A stretch of 64,000 bases of DNA from Nocardioides marmoribigeumensis (GTDB taxonomy: Bacteria > Actinomycetota > Actinomycetes > Propionibacteriales > Nocardioidaceae), in NCBI RefSeq assembly GCF_031458325.1, contig NZ_JAVDYG010000001.1, positions 2,976,001-3,040,000 on the forward strand, in the 5' to 3' direction. Shown here in pieces: positions 56,669 to 64,000 of this stretch; the first letter of the stretch is position 1; each line of letters starts with the position of its first letter. A program made the translations under genes and the position numbers. The notes under the pieces are model-generated. The model worked only from the letters and a program-made list of their open reading frames with translations. It was not told the DNA's origin and searched no databases.

Positions 56669-59359
56669 TCAGAGCAGGTCGAGCTCGCGCGCCCGGCGTA
56701 CGGCGGCCATGCGGCTGTTGACGCCGAGCTTGAGGTAGACGTTCTTCGTGTGCGTGCGCACGGTGTTGAGCGACACCACGAGGTGGCGGGCCATCTGCGG
56801 TCCGGTCAGCTCGCTGGCGAGCAGCCGGAGGATGTCCAGCTCGCGTGCGCTGAGCGGGTCGACCAGGCGCTGGGCCGGCACGGTGCCGGGCGCGCGCCCG
56901 GGGGCCGCACCGCGCAGCGACCGGGCGTACGTCGTGAACGGCGAGCCGGAGGGCACGGCCTCGAGCAGCCGCGCCATCGCCGGCCCCTCGTCGACGAAGA
57001 CGCGGACGTGGCCCTCCGGCTCGGCGATGCGCAGCGCCATCTCCAGCGCGGACAGCGCCGCCGTCCGGTCGCCGGCCGCGTCGAGCAGCAGCGCCTGCGC
57101 CACGCAGATGTCGAGCAGGGAGCCGGGCCGGTCCGCCGCGGCCTCGCGGAGCCGGGCCAGGAGGGCGAGCGCCTCGTCGAGCCGGGCAGGGTCCGTGGCG
57201 GCGGTCGCCTGGGCGAGCGTGACCAGCTCGTGCTCGCGGAGGTACGACGGCTCGTCGGCGAGCGTGAGGTCCGTGGTCGCCAGCCACGGCTCGACCTCGG
57301 ACAGCCGCTGGTGACGCAGCGCGACGCGAGCCCTCCGGGCGGGCACCGGCCGGGCGTTGGGGGAGAAGTCGCCGTTGTAGAGCGCGATCGCCTCGTCCAG
57401 CTTGGCCAGCGCAGCGTCCACGTCGCCCCCGGCCTCGAGGACGTGCGCCATCGCGACGCGGCAGCGGTAGGGGCTCTGCGGCAGCCCGGCGTGGTCACCG
57501 AGCTCGCGGGCGAGGTTGAGCCCCCGGCGTGCGGTCTCGGGGTCGCCGAGCTCGACCTGCAGCGCCGCGCGGGCGATGTGCATGTCGGCGATGCCCCGGA
57601 CGACGCCGTCCTGCCGGGTCGCGAGCGCGATCGCCGCCTCGACGGTCCGGAGCGCGGAGCGCGGACGTCCCTGCGCGACCTGGATGTCGGCCAGGCCGAG
57701 GGAGCAGCCCATGACGTCGGCGACGTGGCCCGCGGCCTCGAAGTGCGGCAGGCAGGCGGCGTAGCGGTCGTGCGCGACCTCCAGGTCGCCGACCGCCCAC
57801 GCCGCCAGCCCGATGATCGCGGAGGCGCCGCCGCGTGCGATGTGGTCGTCCGCCGGGGCGAGGTCGATCGTCTTGTGGGCAAGGGCGGTCGAGCCCGGGA
57901 GGTCGCCGTGCGCGAGCGCGTGGCCGGATCGGTGCAGCATGATCCAGGCAGGCAGGCGGGGGAGCTCGGACCGGTCGACGACGACCGCGCCCTCCTTCAC
58001 GACCCGGTCGGGCGACGGGTCCAGCCAGGCCTCGGCGGCGTCCAGCCACGCCTCGACCCCGGCCACCGCGCCGGTGATGAGCATCGAGCCACCGAGCCCG
58101 TTGGCCAGGGCGGGTCGGGACCTCACCACGTCCGGGGGCAGCTCCTCGAGCCATTGGCGCAGGGTCCGGTCCTTCCGGTCGCGTCGTAGTGCGGGCATCT
58201 CGAGCTCGATCAGGTCCGCCACCCGCTCGACGTCGCCGGCCAGGCGCGCGTGCCGGATCGCCTGGGCGCGGTCGCGGTTGGCCTCGAACCACGTGCTCGC
58301 ACGCTGGTGCAGCGAGGGCACGACGTCGGGCTCCAGCTCGAGGAGCCGCGCGCGCAGGACGTCGGCGAAGAGGTGGTGGTAGCGGTACCACTGGCGCCGG
58401 TCGTCCAGCGGGACCAGGAACAGGTTGGCCCGGTCCAGGCCCTCGAGGGTCGCGCGGGCTCCGCTCGTGCCGACCACGGCGTCGCACAGCGGTCCGCTGA
58501 GCCGGTCGAGCACCGAGCTGCGGAGCAGGAAGTCGTGGGTGTCGGAGGGCTGGCGCGCCAGCACCTCCTCGACGAGGTAGTCCACGAGGTAGCGGTCGTC
58601 CCCGGCGAAGTCGGCGATGAACGCCCCGGGGTCCTCGCGCCCCGTCATCGACAACGCGGCGAGCTGGAGCGCCGCGATCCAGCCCTCGGTGCGGGCCTCG
58701 AGCGTCGCCACGTCGGCCGGGGAGAGGCTCAGCCCCATCGGGCCGGTGAGGTAGGCCGCGGTCTCGTCCTCGCTGAACCTCAGGTCCGCAGCCCGGATCT
58801 CCACCAGGTCGCCGCTCGCGCGCAGCCGGGCCAGCGGGAGGGGCGGATCGGCCCGCGTGACCAGCACGAGGTGCAGGCGATCGGGAGCGTGGTCGAGCAG
58901 GAACGCCAGCTGGGTGTGGACCTCCAGGGAGCCGACGACGTGGTAGTCGTCGAGCACGAGCACCACGTCGCCCTCGCCGTGCCCGAGCTCGTTGAGCACC
59001 GTGGTCAGGACGACCTCGAGCGGCGGGGGATGCGGGTCGGCGAGCAGGGCGAGGGCGTCCGACCCGAGGTTGGGCACGGCGGTCCGCAGCGCCGAGACGA
59101 CGTAGGTCCAGAAGGTCGCCGGGTCCTCGTCACCCGGGTCGAGCGAGAGCCAGGCGACCGCGGCCGAGCGGGGCGGCTGGGTCGCCGCGCGCAGCCGGTC
59201 GACGACCATGGTGGTCTTGCCGAACCCGGCCGGTGCGGAGACCAGCAGCAGCCGCGCGCCGAGTCCGCGATCGACCTGCTCGGCCAACCGTGCGCGGGGG
59301 ACCAGCTGCGCGCGGGGACGCGGCAGGAAGAGCTTGGTCCCGAGCAGGGGCACGGCCAT
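56669..59359 (-). CDS. MalT/LuxR-type ATP-dependent transcriptional regulator (LAL family)
   Basis: 896 residues, the standard LAL/MalT size. The N-terminal AAA/STAND domain has Walker A SAPAGFGKTTMVVDRL (~residue 40) and Walker B LVLDDYHVVGS (~residue 130), a helical-repeat sensor region fills the middle (~residues 350-820), and the C-terminal LuxR helix-turn-helix reads LSARELDILRLLASELTGPQ then MARHLVVSLNTVRTHTKNVYL. Like MalT it would oligomerise on binding ATP and an inducer and activate nearby operons, here probably the downstream small protein and ABC exporter on the same strand (70-bp gap). Divergent from the thioredoxin-reductase-like gene. Confidence 0.92.
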   Translation of the reverse strand: MAVPLLGTKLFLPRPRAQLVPRARLAEQVDRGLGARLLLVSAPAGFGKTTMVVDRLRAATQPPRSAAVAWLSLDPGDEDPATFWTYVVSALRTAVPNLGSDALALLADPHPPPLEVVLTTVLNELGHGEGDVVLVLDDYHVVGSLEVHTQLAFLLDHAPDRLHLVLVTRADPPLPLARLRASGDLVEIRAADLRFSEDETAAYLTGPMGLSLSPADVATLEARTEGWIAALQLAALSMTGREDPGAFIADFAGDDRYLVDYLVEEVLARQPSDTHDFLLRSSVLDRLSGPLCDAVVGTSGARATLEGLDRANLFLVPLDDRRQWYRYHHLFADVLRARLLELEPDVVPSLHQRASTWFEANRDRAQAIRHARLAGDVERVADLIELEMPALRRDRKDRTLRQWLEELPPDVVRSRPALANGLGGSMLITGAVAGVEAWLDAAEAWLDPSPDRVVKEGAVVVDRSELPRLPAWIMLHRSGHALAHGDLPGSTALAHKTIDLAPADDHIARGGASAIIGLAAWAVGDLEVAHDRYAACLPHFEAAGHVADVMGCSLGLADIQVAQGRPRSALRTVEAAIALATRQDGVVRGIADMHIARAALQVELGDPETARRGLNLARELGDHAGLPQSPYRCRVAMAHVLEAGGDVDAALAKLDEAIALYNGDFSPNARPVPARRARVALRHQRLSEVEPWLATTDLTLADEPSYLREHELVTLAQATAATDPARLDEALALLARLREAAADRPGSLLDICVAQALLLDAAGDRTAALSALEMALRIAEPEGHVRVFVDEGPAMARLLEAVPSGSPFTTYARSLRGAAPGRAPGTVPAQRLVDPLSARELDILRLLASELTGPQMARHLVVSLNTVRTHTKNVYLKLGVNSRMAAVRRARELDLL

Positions 59360-59419
59360 GCGGCCACGCTAGCCCCGCCGGGTCTCAGCCGATCGCCTTC
59401 CCGGTCTCGGCAACAACAG

Positions 59420-59439
59420 TTGAGGGCCTTCGTCCTCAA
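59420..59439. promoter_or_regulatory. Inverted repeat TTGAGG-N8-CCTCAA
   Basis: TTGAGG (59420-59425) and CCTCAA (59434-59439) form a perfect 6-bp inverted repeat in the 95-bp gap between the divergent MalT-type regulator and the FAD-dependent oxidoreductase. Its position 15 bp before the oxidoreductase ATG suits a repressor or autoregulator site. No regulator of a redox kind is adjacent except the LAL protein. Confidence 0.5.
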
Positions 59440-59454
59440 GCGCACAGTCGTGGC

Positions 59455-60384
59455 ATGACCGACAACCAGCCCACGACCGCCAGCGCGTACGACGTCGTCG
59501 TGGTCGGCGGCGGCGCCGCCGGACTCTCCGCGGCCCTCGTCCTCTCCCGTGCGCGGCGCTCGGTCGCGGTCGTCGACGCGGGCCACCCACGCAACGAGCC
59601 GGCCGCCCACATGCAGGGGTTCCTGTCGCGCGACGGGATGCCGCCCGCCGAGCTGCTCGCGGTGGGCCGCGCCGAGATCCAGTCGTACGGCGCCCAGGTC
59701 GTCCCCGGGACCGTCTCGGCGGTGACCGCTCACGACGGTGGCTTCGAGGTCACGCTGAGCGGGGGCGGGTCGTTGCGGGCTCGCCGGCTGCTGGTGGCCA
59801 CGGGCCTGCGCGACGAGCTGCCCGCCGTACCCGGGGTGCGGGAGCGGTTCGGGCGGGACGTCCTGCACTGCCCCTACTGCCACGGCTGGGAGGTCCGCGA
59901 CCAGCGGCTGGCGGTGCTCGGCGGGACTCCGGGGGCGGTGGACCACGCGCTGCTGCTGCGGCAGTGGTCCGCGGACCTCGTCCTCCTCCCGCACGACGAC
60001 GTGGTGGGCGATCTCGACCGCGCCCGGCTCGCCGCCCGCGGTGTCGAGGTCGTGGACGGGCCGGTGGCGCGCGTGGTCGTCGCGGGCGATGCCGTCCGGG
60101 GTCTCGAGCTCGCCGACGGCCGCACGATCGAGCGCGACGCGGTGTTCGTCCGCCCTCGCTTCCACCCGCACGACGGGCTCCTGCGCGACCTCGGCTGCGC
60201 CGTGGACGAGCAGGGCTGGGTCGTCGTCGACGGGACGGGCCGCACGAGCGTGCCCGGCGTCTGGGCGGCCGGCAACGCGGTCGACCCCCGCGCCCAGGTG
60301 GTCACCGCCGCCGGCCAGGGCTCTGCCGCCGCCATCGCCCTCAACGCGGACCTGGTCGCCGACGATGTCGACCGCGCCCTCTGA
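59455..60384 (+). CDS. Thioredoxin-reductase-like FAD/NAD(P)H oxidoreductase
   Basis: 309 residues, ATG start without a clear ribosome site. FAD motif YDVVVVGGGAAGLSAALVLSRARR at the N-terminus, the thioredoxin-reductase-like C-P-Y-C pair in VLHCPYCHGWEV (~residue 140) and a second GTPGAVDHAL nucleotide loop, then GVWAAGNAVDPRAQV. The protein is the size of TrxB, but the CPYC is in the position of TrxR-type redox pairs, so it should reduce a disulfide or flavin substrate. No thioredoxin gene is linked. The following small membrane protein is 32 bp downstream, probably one operon. Confidence 0.88.
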   Translation: MTDNQPTTASAYDVVVVGGGAAGLSAALVLSRARRSVAVVDAGHPRNEPAAHMQGFLSRDGMPPAELLAVGRAEIQSYGAQVVPGTVSAVTAHDGGFEVTLSGGGSLRARRLLVATGLRDELPAVPGVRERFGRDVLHCPYCHGWEVRDQRLAVLGGTPGAVDHALLLRQWSADLVLLPHDDVVGDLDRARLAARGVEVVDGPVARVVVAGDAVRGLELADGRTIERDAVFVRPRFHPHDGLLRDLGCAVDEQGWVVVDGTGRTSVPGVWAAGNAVDPRAQVVTAAGQGSAAAIALNADLVADDVDRAL

Positions 60385-60416
60385 CCTCTCCCTCCCGGCT
60401 CTCGAAAGGAACCGTC

Positions 60417-60656
60417 ATGCCCACACCCCCGCCCCCGCCCACCAAGCACCAGCTCGCCCTGATGATCTGGCTCGCGGTCTTCCCGACCCTCCTCGTGCTC
60501 AACGTGCTGCTCGGCGACGTGCTGCGCGACCTGGGCACGGTGCCGCGCACGTTCGTGCTCGCCACGATCGCGGTGCCGATCGTGATCTACGGCCTGATGC
60601 CGCGCCTGCACCGGGTCCGTGCCCGGCTGCTCACCCGGGCCGGCGCCTCTCGGTGA
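60417..60656 (+). CDS. Small two-helix membrane protein
   Basis: 79 residues, ATG 60417 with GAAAGGA upstream. Two hydrophobic helices (LALMIWLAVFPTLLVLNVLLG and TFVLATIAVPIVIYGLMP) and a basic C-terminus (RLHRVRARLL). The sequence MPTPPPPPTKHQ followed by these helices is a pattern I associate with a conserved actinobacterial membrane protein found beside oxidoreductases. Function unknown; co-transcription with the FAD enzyme suggests an electron-transfer or membrane-anchoring role. Confidence 0.8.
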   Translation: MPTPPPPPTKHQLALMIWLAVFPTLLVLNVLLGDVLRDLGTVPRTFVLATIAVPIVIYGLMPRLHRVRARLLTRAGASR

Positions 60657-60698
60657 TCGAGGCCGCCCACCGGCGATCGAGCTCAGTCGAGATCACCC

Positions 60699-60728
60699 GC
60701 CCGGATCACCACACATGGTGATCCGGGC
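60699..60728. promoter_or_regulatory. Perfect 13-bp inverted repeat with 4-bp spacer, probable operator of the second MMPL gene
   Basis: GCCCGGATCACCA (60699-60711), CACA, TGGTGATCCGGGC (60716-60728). A -10-like TAGCGT lies 15 bp further (60744-60749), so the palindrome covers the -35 zone, as expected of a repressor site. No T run follows, which argues against a terminator of the upstream gene. A local candidate regulator is the XRE-cupin protein at the end of the window. Confidence 0.6.
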
Positions 60729-60808
60729 TCACCACGTCGCTGCCTAGCGTCACGGCCGTTCAGGGGCTCATGCACCGGACCGGGCCCCTCTGACGGAAGG
60801 CAACGACC

Positions 60809-62971
60809 ATGGACAGGTTCACCCGCGGCATCGCCCGCACCAGCGCCCGGCACCCGTGGCGCACGCTCGGCAGCTGGGTCCTCGTGCTCGTCGGGCTCTT
60901 CGCCCTGGCGGGCGCGGCCGGCGGCACGTTCGCCGACGACTTCGCCTCGCCCGGCAGCCAGAGCGCCCGGGCGATGGAGCTGCTCGACCAGCACTTCCCG
61001 GAGGCAGCGAAGGGCTCGGTCCTCGTCGTCCTCCAGTCCGAGGACGGCTCACCGCTGGTCACCAGGCGGACCCAGGTCGAGAGCGTGCGCGAGCGCGTCG
61101 ACGAGCTCCACCACGTCGAGACCGTGTCCGACCCGTTCGCGGCCGGCACGGTCTCGCCCGAGGGGACCATCGCCTACGCGGTGGTGACCCTCGACGTCCC
61201 CGAGCGCGAGATGGGCAAGCCCGCGTTCGCCGTACTCTCCGACGCGGTGTCCGGGATGCACGCCGACGGCGTGCGCGTCGAGCTCGGCGGGGACGAGGTC
61301 TTCCTCAACTCCGGTGGAGGCGACTCCGGCCACGTCGGCATCGGCCTGCTCGTGGCGCTGCTGGTGCTGCTGGTCGTGTTCGGCACGCTGGTGTCCGCGG
61401 TCCTGCCGATCGGCCTCTCGCTCGTCGCGGTGGGCGGTGGCGTCGGTGCGATCTCCCTGCTCGCCTCGGCCATGACGGTCTCGGTGTCCGCGATCTCGGT
61501 CGCGGGGCTGGTGGGCCTGGGCGTCGGGGTCGACTACGCGCTGTTCATCGTGGCCCGCTACCGCGAGCACCGCAGCGCCGGTGAGACCAACGAGCACGCC
61601 CTCGCCGAGGCGATGGGGTCCTCGGGTGCCGCGGTGGTGTTCGCCGGCGGCACCGTCGTGGTGGCCACGGCGGCGCTCGCGATCACGCGCCTCGGTGTGC
61701 TGACCTCCATCGGCATCGCCACCGCACTCATGGTCCTCGCGGCCGTCGCGGCGGCGGTCACCCTGCTGCCCGCGCTGCTGACCCTCCTCGGCGACCGGAT
61801 CGACAAGGGCCGGCTGGGTCTGCGGCACCGCACGGTCAAGGGTGCCCACGAGACCGTGTGGTGGCGGTTCGGCCACCGGGTGTCCGCTCGGCCGTGGCCC
61901 TACCTGCTCGGCGCCGTGACCACGCTGCTCGCCATCGCCGCCCCGGCGCTGTGGATGCAGACCGCGTTCCCCGCCGCGGGCGACGCGCCGGTCGAGACGA
62001 CCCACCGGCAGGCCTACGACCTGCTCACCGAGGGCTTCGGCACCGGCATCAACGCTCCGCTCACCCTGGTCGTCGACCTGTCCGCCTCGGGGGCGTCCCG
62101 GGCCGACCTGACCGACCTCACCCGGACGATCGCCGCGGTCCCGGGCATCGCGTCGGTGCGGCAGACGGTCTTCTCGGCCGATGGTGGGACCGCCGTGGTC
62201 ACGGCCCTGCCGACCTCAGGTCCCGCGGACCTCGACACCTCGGCGACGATCGAGCGGGTGCGTGAGGTGGTCCCGGACAACGTCTACGTCACGGGTGTCA
62301 CCGCGATCACCGACGACCTCAACGCCCAGCTCTCCCGGACCCTGCCGTGGTTCATCGGCGCGGTCGTCGGGGTGTCGTTCCTGCTGCTGATGCTGGTGTT
62401 CCGCTCGATCGCGGTGCCGGCCAAGGCGGCGGTGATGAACGTGCTGTCGATCGGCGGGGCGTACGGCGTCCTCGTCGCGGTCTTCCAGTGGGGCTGGGGC
62501 GCGGAGCTGCTCGGGCTCGACGGTCCGACGCCGATCACGTCCATGATCGTGGTGATCATGTTCCCGATCCTGTTCGGGCTGTCGATGGACTACGAGGTGT
62601 TCCTGCTGTCGAGGATCCGCGAGGAGCACGCGCGGGTCGGCGACAACGCCGAGTCCGTCGCCCGTGGGCTTGCCGGCACGGGCCGCGTGGTCACCTCGGC
62701 CGCGCTGATCATGGTCGCGGTGTTCCTCAGCTTCGTCGCGAGCCCGATCCCGTCGCTGAAGATGCTGGGACTCGGCCTGGCCGTCGCGGTCGCGATCGAC
62801 GCGACGCTGGTCCGGATGCTCCTCGTGCCTGCGACGATGGCCCTGCTGGGCAAGGCGAACTGGTGGCTGCCCTCCTGGCTCGACCGGGTGCTCCCGCGGG
62901 TCCAGGTCGAGGGCTCCAGCCCCTCGGTGCCCGTGGTCCCGGTCGCGGTCCTGGCCACCCAGGAGTCGTGA
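60809..62971 (+). CDS. MMPL-family (RND superfamily) membrane transporter, copy 2
   Basis: 720 residues, ATG with GGAAGG upstream. Same two-half architecture as the first MMPL gene: N-terminal RTSARHPWRTLGSWVLVLVGL helix, large porter loop with the YAVVTLDVPEREMG block, GVGVDYALFIVARYREHR with the conserved Asp-Tyr, and in the second half GLSMDYEVFLLSRIREEHA. The two copies are clearly paralogous but much diverged. Its 3' end shares one base with the next gene (TGATG). Substrate unknown; export of a lipid or drug is the family role. A palindrome precedes the promoter. Confidence 0.92.
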   Translation: MDRFTRGIARTSARHPWRTLGSWVLVLVGLFALAGAAGGTFADDFASPGSQSARAMELLDQHFPEAAKGSVLVVLQSEDGSPLVTRRTQVESVRERVDELHHVETVSDPFAAGTVSPEGTIAYAVVTLDVPEREMGKPAFAVLSDAVSGMHADGVRVELGGDEVFLNSGGGDSGHVGIGLLVALLVLLVVFGTLVSAVLPIGLSLVAVGGGVGAISLLASAMTVSVSAISVAGLVGLGVGVDYALFIVARYREHRSAGETNEHALAEAMGSSGAAVVFAGGTVVVATAALAITRLGVLTSIGIATALMVLAAVAAAVTLLPALLTLLGDRIDKGRLGLRHRTVKGAHETVWWRFGHRVSARPWPYLLGAVTTLLAIAAPALWMQTAFPAAGDAPVETTHRQAYDLLTEGFGTGINAPLTLVVDLSASGASRADLTDLTRTIAAVPGIASVRQTVFSADGGTAVVTALPTSGPADLDTSATIERVREVVPDNVYVTGVTAITDDLNAQLSRTLPWFIGAVVGVSFLLLMLVFRSIAVPAKAAVMNVLSIGGAYGVLVAVFQWGWGAELLGLDGPTPITSMIVVIMFPILFGLSMDYEVFLLSRIREEHARVGDNAESVARGLAGTGRVVTSAALIMVAVFLSFVASPIPSLKMLGLGLAVAVAIDATLVRMLLVPATMALLGKANWWLPSWLDRVLPRVQVEGSSPSVPVVPVAVLATQES

Positions 62972-63402
62972 TGACCACGACGCTCACCACCACCGGGGTG
63001 ACAGGCGAGAGCCTGTCGCGGCGGCGGGTGGCACTGCTCCGCGCGGCGTACGGCTTCGTCGGTGTCGGTCTGGTCGTCGGCCGCTGGCCCCGGCTCCTGG
63101 ACGCCTCGGACCTGCCGCGCTACGAGGGCACGACCCTCGCCCTGCTCGGCGGGATGTCGGTGCTCATGCTGCTGGGGCTGCGCCACCCGACCCGGATGCT
63201 CCCGATGCTGGTCTTCGAGTCGCTGTGGAAGCTGATCTGGCTCGGCCTCGTCGGCCTGCCGCTGCTCCTGTCCGGTGACCTGGACGACGGCACCTCCGAG
63301 ACCCTGGTCAACTGCCTGTTCGTCGTGCCGGTCCTCGTCGCGGTCCCGTGGGGTCACGTCTGGCGGACCTACGTCGTCGCGCGCGGTGAGGCGTGGCGGT
63401 GA
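62971..63402 (+). CDS. Four-helix membrane protein, translationally coupled to MMPL
   Basis: 143 residues with three to four hydrophobic segments (LRAAYGFVGVGLVVGRWPRLL, ALLGGMSVLMLLGL, FESLWKLIWLGLVGLPLLLSG, CLFVVPVLVAVPWGHVW). No family recognised with certainty. Its ATG overlaps the MMPL stop (TGATG), and its 3' end overlaps the XRE-cupin gene by 10 bp, so the three form one operon. An accessory subunit of the transporter is likely. Confidence 0.8.
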   Translation: MTTTLTTTGVTGESLSRRRVALLRAAYGFVGVGLVVGRWPRLLDASDLPRYEGTTLALLGGMSVLMLLGLRHPTRMLPMLVFESLWKLIWLGLVGLPLLLSGDLDDGTSETLVNCLFVVPVLVAVPWGHVWRTYVVARGEAWR

Positions 63403-63971
63403 CGGCCGCGGTCGGTGCCCGCGTGCGGGACCTCCGCACGCGGCGCCGGCTCACCCTGGAGGACGTCTCCGCGCGGACCGGGATCTCCCGCAGCACCCTG
63501 TCCCGCCTCGAGAACGACCAGCGACGCCCGACGCTCGAGCTGCTGCTCGCGCTCGCCGCGGCGTACCGGGTCTCTCTCGACGACCTGGTCGGCGCCCCCG
63601 AGACGGGGGACCGGCGCCTCCGACCTCGGCCTCGGCGGGTGAAGGGCCGCGCGGTCGTGCCGCTGACTGCTGACCCGCACGGGGTGCAGGCGTGGAAGAT
63701 CGTGATCCCCGCTTCCCTCCGCGAGCCCGCACTCCGCGCGCACGAGGGCCGGGAGTGGCTCTACGTCCTCTCCGGACGTCTGCGTCTCGTGCTGGGTGGC
63801 GAGGACCTCGTGCTCGGCCCCGCCGAGGTCGCAGCGTTCGCCACGACGACCCCGCACTGGTTCGGGAGCACGGGTGAGAGCGACGTCGAGGTGCTCAGCC
63901 TCTACGACCGGCACGGCGACCGCGGCCACCTGCGGCCGGTGGTGGAGGTTGGCGGTGGGCGGCGAGGGTAA
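63393..63971 (+). CDS. XRE-family regulator with C-terminal cupin (ligand-sensing) domain
   Basis: 192 residues, GTG start inside the end of the preceding gene. Residues ~7-65 are an XRE helix-turn-helix (VRDLRTRRRLTLEDVSARTGISRSTLSRLENDQRRPTLELL, in parts). Residues ~100-180 are a cupin barrel (LRAHEGREWLYVLSGRLRLVLGGEDLVLGPAEVAAF with the His and Glu, then TPHWFGSTGES). XRE-cupin proteins repress efflux or metabolic operons and release DNA on binding a small ligand in the cupin. As the last gene of the MMPL operon it is the best candidate to bind the 13-bp palindrome at 60699. Confidence 0.9.
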   Translation: MAVTAAVGARVRDLRTRRRLTLEDVSARTGISRSTLSRLENDQRRPTLELLLALAAAYRVSLDDLVGAPETGDRRLRPRPRRVKGRAVVPLTADPHGVQAWKIVIPASLREPALRAHEGREWLYVLSGRLRLVLGGEDLVLGPAEVAAFATTTPHWFGSTGESDVEVLSLYDRHGDRGHLRPVVEVGGGRRG

Positions 63972-64000
63972 GGGGCCTAGTGACCCACGTCACCCACTCT

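Noticed and set aside
1-64000. CRISPR arrays, prophage, transposases or integrative elements
   Set aside because: No regularly spaced repeats, phage structural genes, transposases or integrases were seen on either strand.

Overview
The window is a very GC-rich (roughly 72-73 %) actinobacterial chromosome segment. GTG starts are frequent, adjacent genes are often coupled by 1-13 bp overlaps, and the gene content (stressosome, DUF222/HNH nucleases, SARP and MalT-type regulators, F420-type oxidoreductase remnant, Entner-Doudoroff operon, heterodimeric lycopene cyclase) suggests Propionibacteriales, probably Nocardioides or a close relative. That is inference from content and style; no rRNA, tRNA, CRISPR array, prophage or insertion sequence was found.

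Region 1 (1-12 kb) is mostly signalling. After the tail of an SDR gene come a membrane GAF/GAF/SpoIIE phosphatase and a divergent HATPase-PAS protein. A secreted beta-lactamase-fold hydrolase with five N-terminal tandem repeats follows. Then a six-gene minus-strand operon encodes a stressosome: RsbR, RsbS, RsbT, an RsbT-RsbX fusion, a kinase with an RsbT-like N-terminus, and a receiver-SpoIIE phosphatase. No sigma factor is linked.

Region 2 (12-22.6 kb) is accessory: a frameshifted LLM oxidoreductase, a phosphatase lipoprotein, a DUF222-HNH nuclease, a GNAT enzyme, a cupin-CPBP protease pair and a 1,124-residue SARP/AAA regulator. The regulator is preceded by four direct repeats at 11-12 bp spacing.

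Region 3 (22-31.6 kb) is metabolic. A ROK repressor diverges from zwf-edd-eda, a glucose-6-phosphate to pyruvate plus glyceraldehyde-3-phosphate route. After DUF2200 and a phospholipase D remnant comes a carotenoid operon: an SRPBCC gene, crtI, a crtB-idi gene fusion, crtYc and crtYd. No GGPP synthase is present.

Region 4 (31.5-46.5 kb) starts with a KdpE/short-KdpD/small-membrane-protein operon divergent from a KimA-like APC permease, with two copies of a 10-bp palindrome between them. After it come a second DUF222-HNH gene, an acyl-CoA synthetase, assorted enzymes, a secreted RTX-repeat protein, an alpha/beta hydrolase, a secreted HAD phosphatase and a universal stress protein with a DevR-like box.

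Region 5 (46.5-64 kb) holds two MMPL transporters with nearby regulators (TetR; XRE-cupin), a ROK glucokinase, an ERCC4 nuclease with an Lsr2-like C-terminus, and a MalT-type regulator/small protein/ABC transporter group followed by a 25-codon peptide ORF. A thioredoxin-reductase-like enzyme with a small membrane protein lies between that group and the second MMPL gene. Several intergenic palindromes are good operator candidates.
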